Assembly: GCA_023525975.1 (NCBI GenBank)
Contig: CM042028.1
Location: 79,731,501-79,795,500, forward strand
Direction of reading: 5' to 3'
DNA from: Smallanthus sonchifolius
Taxonomy: Eukaryota > Streptophyta > Magnoliopsida > Asterales > Asteraceae
DNA length: 64,000 nucleotides
In this document: piece after piece, positions 1-10,302 of the stretch
Layout: every line of letters starts with the position of its first letter
Numbering within the stretch: position 1 is the first letter of the stretch
Notes under the pieces: model-generated
Seen by the model: the letters and a program-made list of their open reading frames with translations, nothing else
Told to the model about the DNA's origin: nothing
Databases searched by the model: none
Position numbers and translations under genes: made by a program

Positions 1-33
1 CCCTTATTTGGGTTTCGCCCCCGAAACCCGACT

Positions 34-1221
34 TCACATAAAAAGGTTCGGATAAAATTTGAGCATTTCTTCCTCGGTTTCCCAAGTCATTTCCGCTCCC
101 CTTCTATGTTTCCACCTCACCAAAACTTGGCTAATCTCTTTATTGCGTAAACGCTTCACTTTTCTATCCAAGATTGTCACCGGTTCTTCCACATAATTCA
201 ACTTTTCATCCAATTCAATATCATCCAATGGGACAAAAGTAGATTCATCCGCCAAACACTTTCGCAAATGAGACACATGAAATGTGTTATGAAGTCTACT
301 TAGTCCCTCCGGTAGCTCCAAACGATAAGCTACCGCACCCACCTTTGCTATCACCTTAAACGGACCGATGAAACGAGGACTTAACTTCCCCCGTTTCCTA
401 AACCGTATCACCCCTTTCCAAGGAGAGACTTTCAAAAGCACAAAGTCCCCCACTTGGAGCTCAATTGCCCGCCTCCTATTATCCGCATAGGACTTTTGGC
501 GATTTTGAGCCGCTTTCAAGCGTGCTCTAATTTGGTCAATACTAATATTAGTTTCCTTGACCGCCTCGACATTACCAAGCTCCCGTTGACCAATTTCACC
601 CCAACACACGGGTGTTCGACACTTTCTCCCATACAATGCCTCAAAAGGCGGCATACCAATACTAGAATGGTAACTATTGTTATAAGAGAATTCCGCCAAC
701 GGTAATTGGTCGTCCCAACTACCACCAAAATCCAAAGCACACGCTCGCAACATGTCCTCGAGCTTTTGAATCGTTCACTCGCTTTGACCATCCGTTTATG
801 GATGATAAGCAGTGCTAAGATTCAATCTAGTCCCCATATCCTCATGGAATTTCTTCCAAAATCGAGAAGTAAATCTCGTATCACGATCCGATATAATCGA
901 CACCGGCACACCATGACGTGACACAATTTCCTTCACATACATATCTGCCAAACTATCCGAAGAGTACGTTTCCTTTATAGGTATGAAATGTGCACTCTTT
1001 GTCAACCGTTCCACTACTACCCATATAGCATCTTAACCCTTTCGAGTCTTTGGTAGTTTAGTGATCAAATCCATAGCTATATTCTCCCATTTCCAAAGCG
1101 GTATTTCAAGCGATTGAAGCTTTCCATACGGCTTTTGGTGCTCCGCCTTTATTCTTAAGCATGTGAGACACCTCTCCACATACTTAACAACACCACGCCT
1201 CACAATCCCTGTGTTGGACAA
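34..1221 (-). pseudogene. Integrase C-terminal half plus chromodomain of element A, broken by stops
   Basis: Reading leftward, the frame shows the end of the HHCC zinc finger (CLTCLRIKAEHQKPYGKL), the integrase core start (WKWENIAMDLITKLPKT), the second catalytic Asp (ISDRDTRFTSRFW), the GPY/F module (KLSPRFIGPFKVI) and a C-terminal chromodomain (VRWKHRRGAEMTWE). A C-terminal chromodomain marks the chromovirus branch of Ty3/Gypsy. Three in-frame stops break it: TAA at 1033-1035, TAA at 796-798 where the family has Gln before TDGQ, and TGA at 775-777 where Arg is expected. The last two fit C-to-T changes. It cannot make integrase as it stands. Confidence 0.9.
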
Positions 1222-3121
1222 CCCAACGAAACGAGGACCTATTATCCCATGATCTCAAACCCGAATCACCACTTTTCAAAAGAAAACTTTAAAACTACCT
1301 CACCAATCCACCCATTGAGACTCAAGGTCTCAAATTCTTACCTCTTGGGATTCGAGGATCCCAATACCCATACATAACACCCCTTGAAGCTCGAGTCTTC
1401 AACTCAACCATTCTTAATCGATAAAGCATGCAACCTCCTCAAGTAAGGATACTACAATTTCCTTACATGAATCCTCTTTTACAACACTGGAAGGAAGATT
1501 CCTATCCGCGACCCAAACACCCTAAGTACCTCCATTGGCTTAATCATAAGTCATTCCTTTGAGATTTAAGGATCTTAATCACCGAATCCACCTTTAAAGT
1601 TTGAAGACTTCGCTTTCAAACACCGTTTGTGAAGTCCAAAAGACTTCCGACATTATTTATGAAGTTCTAAGACTTCAACCACCATTTATGTACACATTCC
1701 ACCTATGTACATTTCACCCCTTTTATATACATATTTCACCTATGCATATCACCGGTCGCGTAAAATGTACATTTTAACATTTACCCCTTGACCATAAAGT
1801 CCACAAACCACGAGACCTTTTGTCAGATTTATCCTACCACCGACTGTCAGTGTCAAAATGCACTCTTCCACTTTCCTTTTCCACCGAAAAGTTTATGTGC
1901 TTTAGAACAAAGCACACAGGTGCAATGAACCTAATCAAACCCTCTTTCTCAACTGGAACACTAAGTATCCCTTTATATCCCCGGTTGATGTCAATGGCAC
2001 AATCCATGTGTACACCAATTCGTATACCTCCTGCTTTGCTGTCTCTAATGAGCACAGATCAACACGCCACCCCTTTGTCACTCTTGACTTCAAAATGGTT
2101 ACAAAGTAACCGAACACCTCTTTTACAATCATTGAATCGAAATCCACCAATTCTTCGCCATGACCCGAAGTCGACTCATCGCGAGTAATGCACCTTCTTT
2201 CAATCACAATGGATTGCTTCAAAGCCAATACCATTATAGTGATTCATTGCTGATTAATCAATGATAAATTCTCACCCTTTAACTTCTTTGATTCGCACAC
2301 CACGAACCCCTTGTGAAAACAAGGTTTTCCTTCCACTTCGGTTCGCCAACCGTTATACTTCCCGTTCTGTAGGCTTCATATGGCTCCTCACAAGGATAGC
2401 CTCAAAGATCCCTATCTTCCTCGAAGGAAGATCGATACAACATGATAGAAAGCTCTAGCCATCCTCCGCTAGATTGATGCATCTTATTTCTCCCTACCCA
2501 TTCCATGATCCTCACCACCCACGAGGTGATACACATCTAGACTCTAACATACTTGAGTCCTTAAGATGACTTTCATCCACCATTTCTTCTACTTACACAT
2601 GCGCCCCTTAGTCTCCCCCACCAATTTTAACTAAGTTATAGATGTTCTACCTACTTATAGGTCTTTAATCTACCCACTTGTTAAGGCACTAAATCTTATC
2701 TATGTGTATATGTATTACCCTCTTTTTAAATCATTCATATACATACACACATACACATATAATCACCTTCACCTAATCCTTGCAAATGTTCATTATCATA
2801 TGGTTATCATAAAGACCCTTGCACATCTCGTCTTATTAATCATATTGGCCAGACATGTTTAATAATACGCTATGCCCAATTGTAATTATCATATTCATAT
2901 AATAAATCGCAAAACAAGTTTCGGCACACATAACACCTTGTCATTCATAAATATACATATACACCATATATATATATTCACTTTATCAAATCATTACTAA
3001 CCTTTCATTTCCGAAAGCTCCGAGTCTTAGTCAAGTCCTCGTGGATTCCCGTATCATATCCCCCTTATCAAGAGCATCCGGTTTGAGTTTAGTGCCTCGC
3101 GCACCAAATCCCTCAAACCAT
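1222..3121 (-). other. Non-coding internal region of element A
   Basis: From about 1290 rightward this matches 8430-10286 of element B almost base for base. Relative to B, several hundred bases of integrase zinc finger and flanking sequence (about 7740-8430 in B) are missing at the 1221 junction. No RT, RNase H, protease or recognisable gag is present. The only frame of note is the broken counterpart of B's 133-codon ORF, listed separately. Confidence 0.7.
1834..2234 (-). pseudogene. Frameshifted copy of the 133-codon ORF found in element B
   Basis: The start and first two thirds (MVLALKQSIVIERRCITRDE onward) match the ORF at 8982-9383. A one-base loss in a T run near 1970 then shifts the frame, and the remainder (ending in SRW) is found in the neighbouring frame from about 1970 down to 1834. 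Several residues differ from B, including radical changes, so the pair gives no sign of strong constraint. I do not recognise the family. Confidence 0.6.
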
Positions 3122-3135
3122 TGCTCTGATACCAA
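3122..3135 (-). other. Primer-binding site of element A (initiator-Met tRNA)
   Basis: The minus strand reads TTGGTATCAGAGCA, complementary to the 3' end of plant initiator tRNA-Met, two bases from the 5' LTR. Element B has the same layout at 10287-10300. Confidence 0.9.
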
Positions 3136-3212
3136 GTTATAACACACCATTCTTAAACACGCGGAAGCATAAGTAAAAACCCAGGAAATTTTTTTTTTTT
3201 TTTTTTTTACGT

Positions 3213-3340
3213 CCTCGCGTACCGCGAGGGACCAGACCCACAACTCTCGCGTACCGCGAGGGGGCGTCAGGAAAGCAATCCGAGAGACTTGTCTCTCGCG
3301 TACCGCGAGAGAAACCTCTCAGGTTCTTCGCGTACCGCGA
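3213..3340. repeat. Cluster of four CG-rich hairpins in the LTR of element A
   Basis: Four inverted repeats share the core tcgcg-tac-cgcga: 3213-3229 (7-bp arms), 3246-3260 (6), 3292-3312 (9) and 3328-3340 (5). Arm length and outer bases differ from unit to unit while each arm pairs with its partner. They lie 75-200 bp from the LTR's U5 end. The equivalent position in element B carries two related hairpins. Confidence 0.85.
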
Positions 3341-3934
3341 GGGACCAGATTTCCAGAAAGTTTCAGTTTTCTCAGCAGCTTTCTTACTTAGCCATTTTTC
3401 CAACTTTTATCAAAATGCTTGACACCAAAACTTTCCCAACACATAGGTTTTGACCCCAAACACTTTATCAACATGTAAACACACTAAAACTCCATTTGTG
3501 TGCCAAAATTACATCCCTTTAAGAGGTTTCTAATTACCACCAAAATACATAAACGCATACGAGAATCCCATCAAAGGCTTGAACTTGACTTTGACTACTT
3601 CGGAGCTTTTCCTACAAAACACCACATGTAACACCATTAGTAATGAAGATAAAACATATCAAACAAGTAAATATAACTTGTTTTCCACCCATTCACCCAT
3701 TTGACCCGTTTCCGCCCAAATAGTCATTTGGCTAACTTATCACTTGCATTTCACCTACAAGTATCATTCTTTTCGCTTATCATTCAACATTAACACATTT
3801 CCATTTCCCATTATGGCACATAGGTCCATAACCACATTTTCGTTAAAAATAAACATAACAACAAGTAAATATACTTGTTTTCACCCGATTCACCCATTTG
3901 ACCCGTTTACACCCATTTGGTCAATTAAGGTTCC

Positions 3935-4262
3935 TTACACTTGACTTATATACCACATAAGTAGATTTATACCAATTTTACCATTATTTCACAATGGTTT
4001 GACTTATATACCACATAAGTCCATTTACACCAATTTCACCATTATTCCACAATGGTTTGACTTATATTCCACATAAATCAATTTACACCAATTTCACCAT
4101 TATTCCACAATGGTTTGACTTATATTCCACATAAATCAATTTACACAAATTTCCACCATTATTCCACAATGGTTTGAATTATATTCCACATAAGTCAATT
4201 TACACCATTTTCACCATTTTTCCACAATGGTTTGACTTATATTCCACATAAGTCAATTTCTT
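3935..4262. repeat. Tandem array of about six 58-bp units in the LTR of element A
   Basis: Units run as ggtttgacttatattccaca, then taagtcaatttacaccaat, then a ttcaccattattccacaat tail. Within each unit ttgacttat and ataagtcaa form the arms of a short hairpin. The same array occurs in both LTRs of element B. Confidence 0.85.
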
Positions 4263-4277
4263 CGAATTACCACATTT

Positions 4278-4282
4278 TGTTT
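4278..4282. other. Left target-site duplication of element B (tgttt)
   Basis: tgttt immediately precedes the LTR at 4283 and is repeated immediately after the other LTR at 12872-12876. A five-base duplication is the size expected for Ty3/Gypsy integrase. It also proves that the flanking LTR halves (3138-4282 and 12877-14445) were once continuous. Confidence 0.95.
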
Positions 4283-4821
4283 TGAAACATACCACTTTTT
4301 AAAAACAAAGCTTTAACGCGCGGAAGTCTAAATCCCAGAAATTTTTTTTTTATTTACTTCTCGCATCCCGCGAGAAACTTAGACCACACCCATCGCGGCC
4401 CGCGAGAAGGCCTTTTTCACAGAAAGTTTCCAGCTTTTCCTGCAGTTCATACTTAGCCATTTTTCCAACTTTTTCTAAAATGTTTGACACCAAACCTTCC
4501 CAACACATGGGTTTTTACCAAAAACAAACATATGACATTACATATTCACCAAAACATAAATCAAGTGTCAAACACACCACTTTACAAGGATTTTACATAG
4601 ATCCTTAAAAACACAAAAATTGCATACGAGAATCCTTCCCCTTGAACATTGACATAGACCTACCTCGGAGCTTCCCCTGCATAACCACAATAATATTTCA
4701 CCATTAGTAATGATATAAACATATCAAACAAGTATTTACAACTTGTTTTCACCCTTTTCACCTATTTCACCCATTTGACCCATTTGACCCGTTCATCTAT
4801 TTGGTCAACTAAGGTTCCTTA

Positions 4822-5155
4822 CACTTGACTTATATACCACATAAGTAGATTTTTCACCAATTTCATCATTATTCCACAATGGTTTGACTTATATACCACA
4901 TAAGTCCATTTACACCAATTTCACCATTTTTCCACAATGGTTTGACTTATATTCCACATAAGTCAATTTACACCAATTCCGCCATTATTCCACAATGGTT
5001 TGACTTATATTCCACATAAGTCAATTTACACCAATTCCACCATTATTCCACAATGGTTTGACTTATATTCCACATAAGTCAATTTACACCAATTTCACCA
5101 TTTTTCCACAATGGTTTGACTTATATTCCACATAAGTCAATTTACACTAATTTAT
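4822..5155. repeat. 58-bp tandem array in the 3' LTR of element B (also at 10842-11175)
   Basis: About six units of ggtttgacttatattccaca / taagtcaatttacaccaat type, with the same internal hairpin (ttgacttat..ataagtcaa) as in element A. Confidence 0.85.
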
Positions 5156-5164
5156 CACATTCCA

Positions 5165-5748
5165 CCTTTTAGTTTAACTATATACCACATAGTTAACTAC
5201 ACCAATTCAACATATTTTACATTTTAGTTTGGCCATATACCACGTAGTCAACTACACCAATTTAACATATTCTACATTTTAGTTTGACCATATATCACAT
5301 AGTCAACTACACCAATTTAACATATTCCACATTTTAGTTTGACCATATACCACATAGTCAACTACACCAATTTAACACATTCCACATTTTAGTTTGACCA
5401 TATACCACATAGTCAACTACACCAATTTAACACATTCCACATTTTAGTTTGACCATATACCACATAGTCAACTACACCAATTTAACATATTCTACATTTT
5501 AGTTTGACCATATTCCTCATAGTCAACTACACCAATTTAACATATTCTACATTTTAGTTTGACCATATACCACATAGTCAACTACACCAATTTAACATAT
5601 TCCACATTTTAGTTTGACCATATTCCACATAGTCAACTACACCAATTTAACATATTCTACATTTTAGTTTGACCATATACCACATAGTCAACTACACCAA
5701 TTTAACATATTCCACATTTTAGTTTGACCATGTACCCAATAATCAACT
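5165..5748. repeat. 55-bp tandem array, about 11 units, in the 3' LTR of element B (also at 11185-11768)
   Basis: The unit begins agtttgaccatataccacat, continues agtcaactacaccaattt and ends aacatattccacatttt. Starts fall every 55 bp, for example 5281, 5336, 5391 and 5446. The unit is clearly homologous to the 58-bp unit, so the LTR carries two diverged subfamilies of one ancestral repeat. A third array lies in element A (12912-13370). Confidence 0.9.
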
Positions 5749-6851
5749 ACACCAACTTCAACTACATTATGCATACAAGCTTGACTTTTACCACACAAGT
5801 CAATTTTGCACCATATAAGTTTAATAACTTAATTCATCAACATACAAATAAACACATATAAGATATTTGAACAACCAACATGTAGTTCAAACATGTTCAA
5901 TTTCCACCACCTATCATTACTAAGTAAGTGCAAAGCACTTACCTTTTGAGTTAGAAGATCCCGCACCACCTTCTAGCTTTGCAATTTGATTACCTAAACA
6001 CATTCACCTAGTTTAGTAATCTAACAAACACCAAAATTCCATTACAATTGAGTTCACAACTCAATTCCCCATTTCCAACCCAAATTGACCCGTTTGGGTT
6101 ATCCTCATAACCAAACACCCTCTTTTAATCAAGAACTCAACCACTTGAATTTTCTTTCCAAAACCTTGACACTAACTTTTCAACAAATTAGTTTCTTTAA
6201 GTTAATTTGGGGTTTGTTTAAGTGTCTAACACCTTAAAACACTTATTCATCATCAATTACCAAGTAATTCATCAAAACCCCAAAACCCTCAATTTCCTCC
6301 GTATGAACCCTAACTTTCAAAAATCAAAATCAAAGGGTTCCATGGTGATATTCTCCTTCCTTCACCTTTAGTTTAGCTAGATTATCAATAATCTAACACC
6401 ATTTTACCACATGCATACATAATTTCGGATTTCACCCAAAACCCACCAAGAACACATACATGGTGAAATCAAGAGGAAGAGAATCACTTACTTGATGTTA
6501 GGAAGGTGTTGTGTGAGCCAAAACCTTCACTAATCAAGCTTCAATTGCACGAAAATGGCTTCAACACACTTTTCTCTTTTTCCTCTCTTGCTCAAGAACG
6601 ACTCAAAATGTGCAAATGAAGCCAATTTTGACTTCACCAAGTCAAATGGCAGATTTTTGGCCATTTTACACATTTAGTCCTTCAACTTCCATTTCACCCA
6701 TTTCAATCCAAAACTTCACAAAACTAACATAACCCCATTACAAACTTGAAACCCACTTGTTTCAACTTATTTCTAAAATATTATTTCCACCATAATATTT
6801 ATTAGAATATTTATTTATTTGAAAACGAAACCCGGATTTTGGTTCGTTACA

Positions 6852-6865
6852 AATCACCTCCCCTT
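6852..6865 (-). other. Polypurine tract of element B
   Basis: The minus strand reads AAGGGGAGGTGATT immediately before the 3' LTR start TGTAACG. It is where plus-strand DNA synthesis would be primed. Confidence 0.8.
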
Positions 6866-6893
6866 ATTTGGGTTTCGTCCCCGAAACCCGACT

Positions 6894-7960
6894 TCACATA
6901 AAAAGGTTCGGATAATATTTGAGCATTTCTTCCTCGGTTTCCCAAGTCATTTCCGCTCCCCTTCTATATTTCCACCTCACCAAAACTTGGCTAATCTCTT
7001 TATTGCGCAAACGCTTCACATTTCTATCCAAGATTGCCACCGGTTCCTCAACATAATTCAACTTTTCATCCAATTCGATATCGTCCAAAGGAACAAAAAT
7101 AGATTCATCCGCCAAACACTTCCGCAAATGAGACACATGAAATGTGTTATGAAGTCTACTTAGTCCCTCCGGTAGCTCCAAACGATAAGCTACCGTACCC
7201 ACCTTTGCTATCACCTTAAACGGCCCGATGAAACGAGGACTTAACTTCTCCCGTTTCCTAAACCGTATCACCCCTTTCCAAGGAGAGACTTTCAAAAGCA
7301 CAAAGTCCCCCACTTGAAATTTAATCGCCCGCTTCCTATTATCCGCATAAGACTTTTGGCGATCTTGAGCCGTCTTCAAGCGTACTCTAATTTGGTCAAT
7401 ACTATCATTAGTTTCCTTGACCATTTCGACACCGGCACACCATGGCGTGACACAATTTCTTTCACATACATTTCCGCCAATCTATCCGAAGAATACGTTT
7501 CCTTTATAGGAAGGAAATGTGCACTCTTCGTCAACCGATCCACTACTACCCATATCGCATCATAACCCTTTCGGGTCTTTGGTAGTTTAGTAATCAAATC
7601 CATGGTTATATTTTCCCATTTCCAAAGCGGTATTTCAAGCGGTTGAAGCTTTCCATACGGCTTTTGGTGCTCCGCTTTTACTCTTAAGCACGTGAGACAC
7701 CTCTCAACATACTTAACAACATCACGCCTCATACCCGGCCACCAAAAATGACACCTCAAATCATAAAACATCTTTGTGACACCCGGATGGATAGAATATT
7801 TGGATTTATGCGCTTCATCCAAAATAGTTGTCAAAACACTTGACAACCTAGGAATCCAATTCCTATCAAAGCATGTCTTCAAGCCCATGCTATTTTCACC
7901 AAGCTTATCAACATAAGCAACCATCCGCTCTTTCTTCAAGTCACCACCAAGTGCTAACAT
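6894..7960 (-). pseudogene. Internally deleted integrase/chromodomain fragment of element B
   Basis: Upstream frame (7960 to 7431): linker and HHCC zinc finger (KYSIHPGVTKMFYDLRCHFW, CLTCLRVK), then the integrase core start (WKWENITMDLITKLPKT) as far as SRHGVPV. Downstream frame (7424 to 6894): RQKSYADNRK, the GPY/F module and a chromodomain ending in EEEMLKYYPNLFM. Between them 331 bp are missing relative to element A, including the second catalytic Asp and the Glu. The breakpoint lies in tcgac (7426-7430), which flanks the lost segment in A at 566-570 and 897-901. The two halves are now in different frames, so there is no functional integrase. Upstream RT is absent. Confidence 0.9.
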
Positions 7961-8981
7961 TTGAGACTCTCAAATTTCGTCAATAAGAGACGATGAAATT
8001 GTCATCATGAACGACTTCACTTTAATGTAGTAACTCTATACGCCCTCGTTACTCCCCTAAGGTTATCTCCGACTTTAATGGTTCCTTTGACAACGATATG
8101 CAGTTTGTCTACTTTTGCACTAATTAGTTCGCCCACTATCTAAGATAGTCACTGATTCATTTAGATGAAACGTTTATCATTTATCTCATCTTCACCATAT
8201 GAAATAACAACAGTTCTATCCTCCTAATGCTTTCATGTATGGTCACGTAAAAATGTATTATGGAGTCCACTCATTTCAAAGGAAAACTTTTATAACGTCA
8301 AGTTTCCACTTGAATTTCAACACTCCTAACCATAGGATATTTGGATTTTTGAACCACTTTATACGAGTAGTCAACACTTTTGACAACTAAAGAAATCCAA
8401 GTTCTAATCCCACGTCACCCACCTCTTACATGGAAATTTCAAAACTTCCTTACCAATCAACCAATTGAGACTCAAGGTCTCAAATTCATACCTCTTGGGG
8501 TTCGAGGATCCCAATGCCCATACATAACACCCTTTGAAGCTCGAGTCTTCAACTCACCCATTCTTAACCGATAAAGCATGCGACCTCCTCAAGTAAGGAT
8601 ACCACAACTTCCTTACTTGAATCCTCTTTTACAACATTGGAAGGAAGATACCTATCCGTGACCCAAACACCCTAAGTATCTCCATTGACTTAATCATAAG
8701 TCATCCTTTGAGATTTAAGGATCTCAATCACCGAATCCACCTTTGAAGTTCAAAAACTTCGCTTTTAAACACCGATTGTGAAGTCAAGTAGACTTCCAAC
8801 ATCATTTATGAAGTTCTAGGACTTCAACCACCATTTATGTACACATTCCACCTATGTACATTTCACCCCTTTATATACATATTTCACCTATGTATATCAC
8901 CGTTTGCGTACAATGTACATTTTAACATTTACCCCTTGACCAAAAAGTCCACATACCGCGAGACCTTTAATCAGTTTTATC
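7961..8981 (-). other. Internal region of element B without recognisable genes
   Basis: No frame longer than 70 codons and no RT, RNase H or protease motif is seen on either strand. The part right of about 8430 is shared with element A (1290-1830). It includes two motifs typical of the family leader (tatgtacacattccacctat), but I cannot assign a function. Confidence 0.6.
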
Positions 8982-9383
8982 CTACCACCGACTGACAGTG
9001 GCAATACGCACTCTTCCATTTTCCTTTTTCACCGAAAAGTTTATGTGCTTTAGAACAAAGCACACAGGTTCAATGACCCTTATCAAATCCTCTTTCTCAA
9101 CTGGAATACTAAGTATCCCTTTTATATCCCCGGTTGATGTCAATGGCACAAGCCATGTGTACACCAATTCGTATACCTCGTGCTTCGCTGTCTCTAATGA
9201 GCACAGATCAACACGCCACCCCTTTGTTACTCTTGACTTCAAAATGGTTACAAAGTAACCGAACACCTCTTTTACAATCATTGAATCGAAATCCACCAAT
9301 TCTTCGCCACGACCCGAAGTCGACTCATCGCGAGTAATGCACCTTCTTTCAATCACAATGGATTGCTTCAAAGCCAATACCAT
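8982..9383 (-). CDS. 133-codon ORF of unknown function inside element B
   Basis: It starts with ATG at 9383 and ends with a stop at 8982. The protein is mixed alpha/beta-like in composition (VDFDSMIVKEVFGYFVTILK, RVDLCSLETAKHEVYELVYT, KEDLIRVIEPVCFVLKHINF) with no signal peptide or membrane segment. It lies about 900 bp downstream of the primer-binding site, where gag would be expected. I see no zinc knuckle or gag signature. It could be a rudimentary gag start, a captured host fragment, or an accidental frame. The copy in element A is frameshifted. Confidence 0.4.
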   Translation of the reverse strand: MVLALKQSIVIERRCITRDESTSGRGEELVDFDSMIVKEVFGYFVTILKSRVTKGWRVDLCSLETAKHEVYELVYTWLVPLTSTGDIKGILSIPVEKEDLIRVIEPVCFVLKHINFSVKKENGRVRIATVSRW

Positions 9384-10286
9384 TATAGTGATTCATTGCT
9401 GATTAATCAATGATAAATTCTCACCCTTTAACTTCTTTGATTCGCATACCACGAACCCCTTGTGAAAACAAGGTTTTCCTTCCACTTCGGTTCACCAACC
9501 GAAGTTCTTCCCGCTCTCTAGGCTTCACACTGTTCCTCCCAAGGATCACCTCAAAGAGCCCTATCTTCCTTGAAGGAAGATTGATACAACATGATAGAAA
9601 GCTCTAGCCATTCTCCGCTAGATTGATGCATTCTTTTTCTCCCAACCTATTCCATGTTCCTCACCACCCACGAGGTGATACACTACTAGGCTTTAACATA
9701 CTTGAGTCCTTAAGATGACTTTCATCCACCATTTCTTTTACTTACACAAGTGCCCCTTAGTCTCCCCGACAAATTTTTAACTAAGTTGTAGATGTTCTAC
9801 CTACTTATAGGTCTTTAATCTACCCACTCGTTAAGGCACTATATCTTATCTATGTGTATATGTATTACCCCCATCTAATCATCCATATACATACATACAT
9901 ACATACACACACATATAACCACCTTCACCTAATCCTTGCAAATGTTCATTGTTATATGGTTATCATAAAGTCTCTTGCACATTTCGTCTTATTAAACATA
10001 TTGGCCAGACATGTTTAATAGTACGCCATGCCCAATTGTAATTACCATCTCCATATAACAAGTCACAAAACAAGTTTCGGCACACATAACACCTTAACAA
10101 CATTCATCATACATATATACATACACCATATATATATATTATCATTTTATCAAATCATTACTAACCTTTCATTTCCGCAAGCTCCGAGTCTTAGTCAAGT
10201 CCTTCATGGATTCTCGTATCATTTTCCCCCATATCAAGAGCATCCGGTTTGAGTTTGGTGCCACCACACCAAATCCCTCAAACTAT
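9384..10286 (-). other. Untranslated leader of element B
   Basis: This lies between the primer-binding site and the 133-codon ORF. It is AT-rich, with short atacat/atatat runs near 9890 and 10110, and matches 2235-3121 of element A. No supported gene. Confidence 0.6.
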
Positions 10287-10300
10287 TGCTCTGATACCAA
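10287..10300 (-). other. Primer-binding site of element B (initiator-Met tRNA)
   Basis: The minus strand reads TTGGTATCAGAGCA, two bases from the 5' LTR that begins at 10303. It is the standard initiator-Met primer site of plant chromoviruses. Confidence 0.92.
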
Positions 10301-10302
10301 GT

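Larger units (their letters stand above)
3138..4282 (-). repeat. 5' LTR of element A, U5-proximal part (before the element B insertion)
   Basis: The LTR begins with tataacacacc, where element B has tgaaacatacc, so the terminal TG has decayed. It includes a T(18) tract, four CG-rich hairpins (3213-3340) and a tandem array of units of about 58 bp (3935-4262). It breaks off exactly at the target duplication of element B and resumes at 12877. Confidence 0.85.
4283..6851 (-). repeat. 3' LTR of element B
   Basis: On the plus strand it starts tgaaacatacc and ends ggttcgttaca, giving TG..CA ends. Contents left to right: an A/T tract, two CG-rich hairpins (4358-4376 and 4393-4405), the 58-bp array (4822-5155), the 55-bp array (5165-5748) and about 1.1 kb of AT-rich sequence without repeats. 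It is almost identical to 10303-12871. Confidence 0.95.

Noticed and set aside
3031..3403. Minus-strand frames with SRYAR / RGTRE-type peptide repeats
   Set aside because: They are translations of the LTR hairpin cluster and the T tract (poly-Lys), not of genes.
5165..5748. Centromeric or subtelomeric satellite
   Set aside because: The 55-bp array lies inside both LTRs of one element in the same position, so it is LTR-internal.
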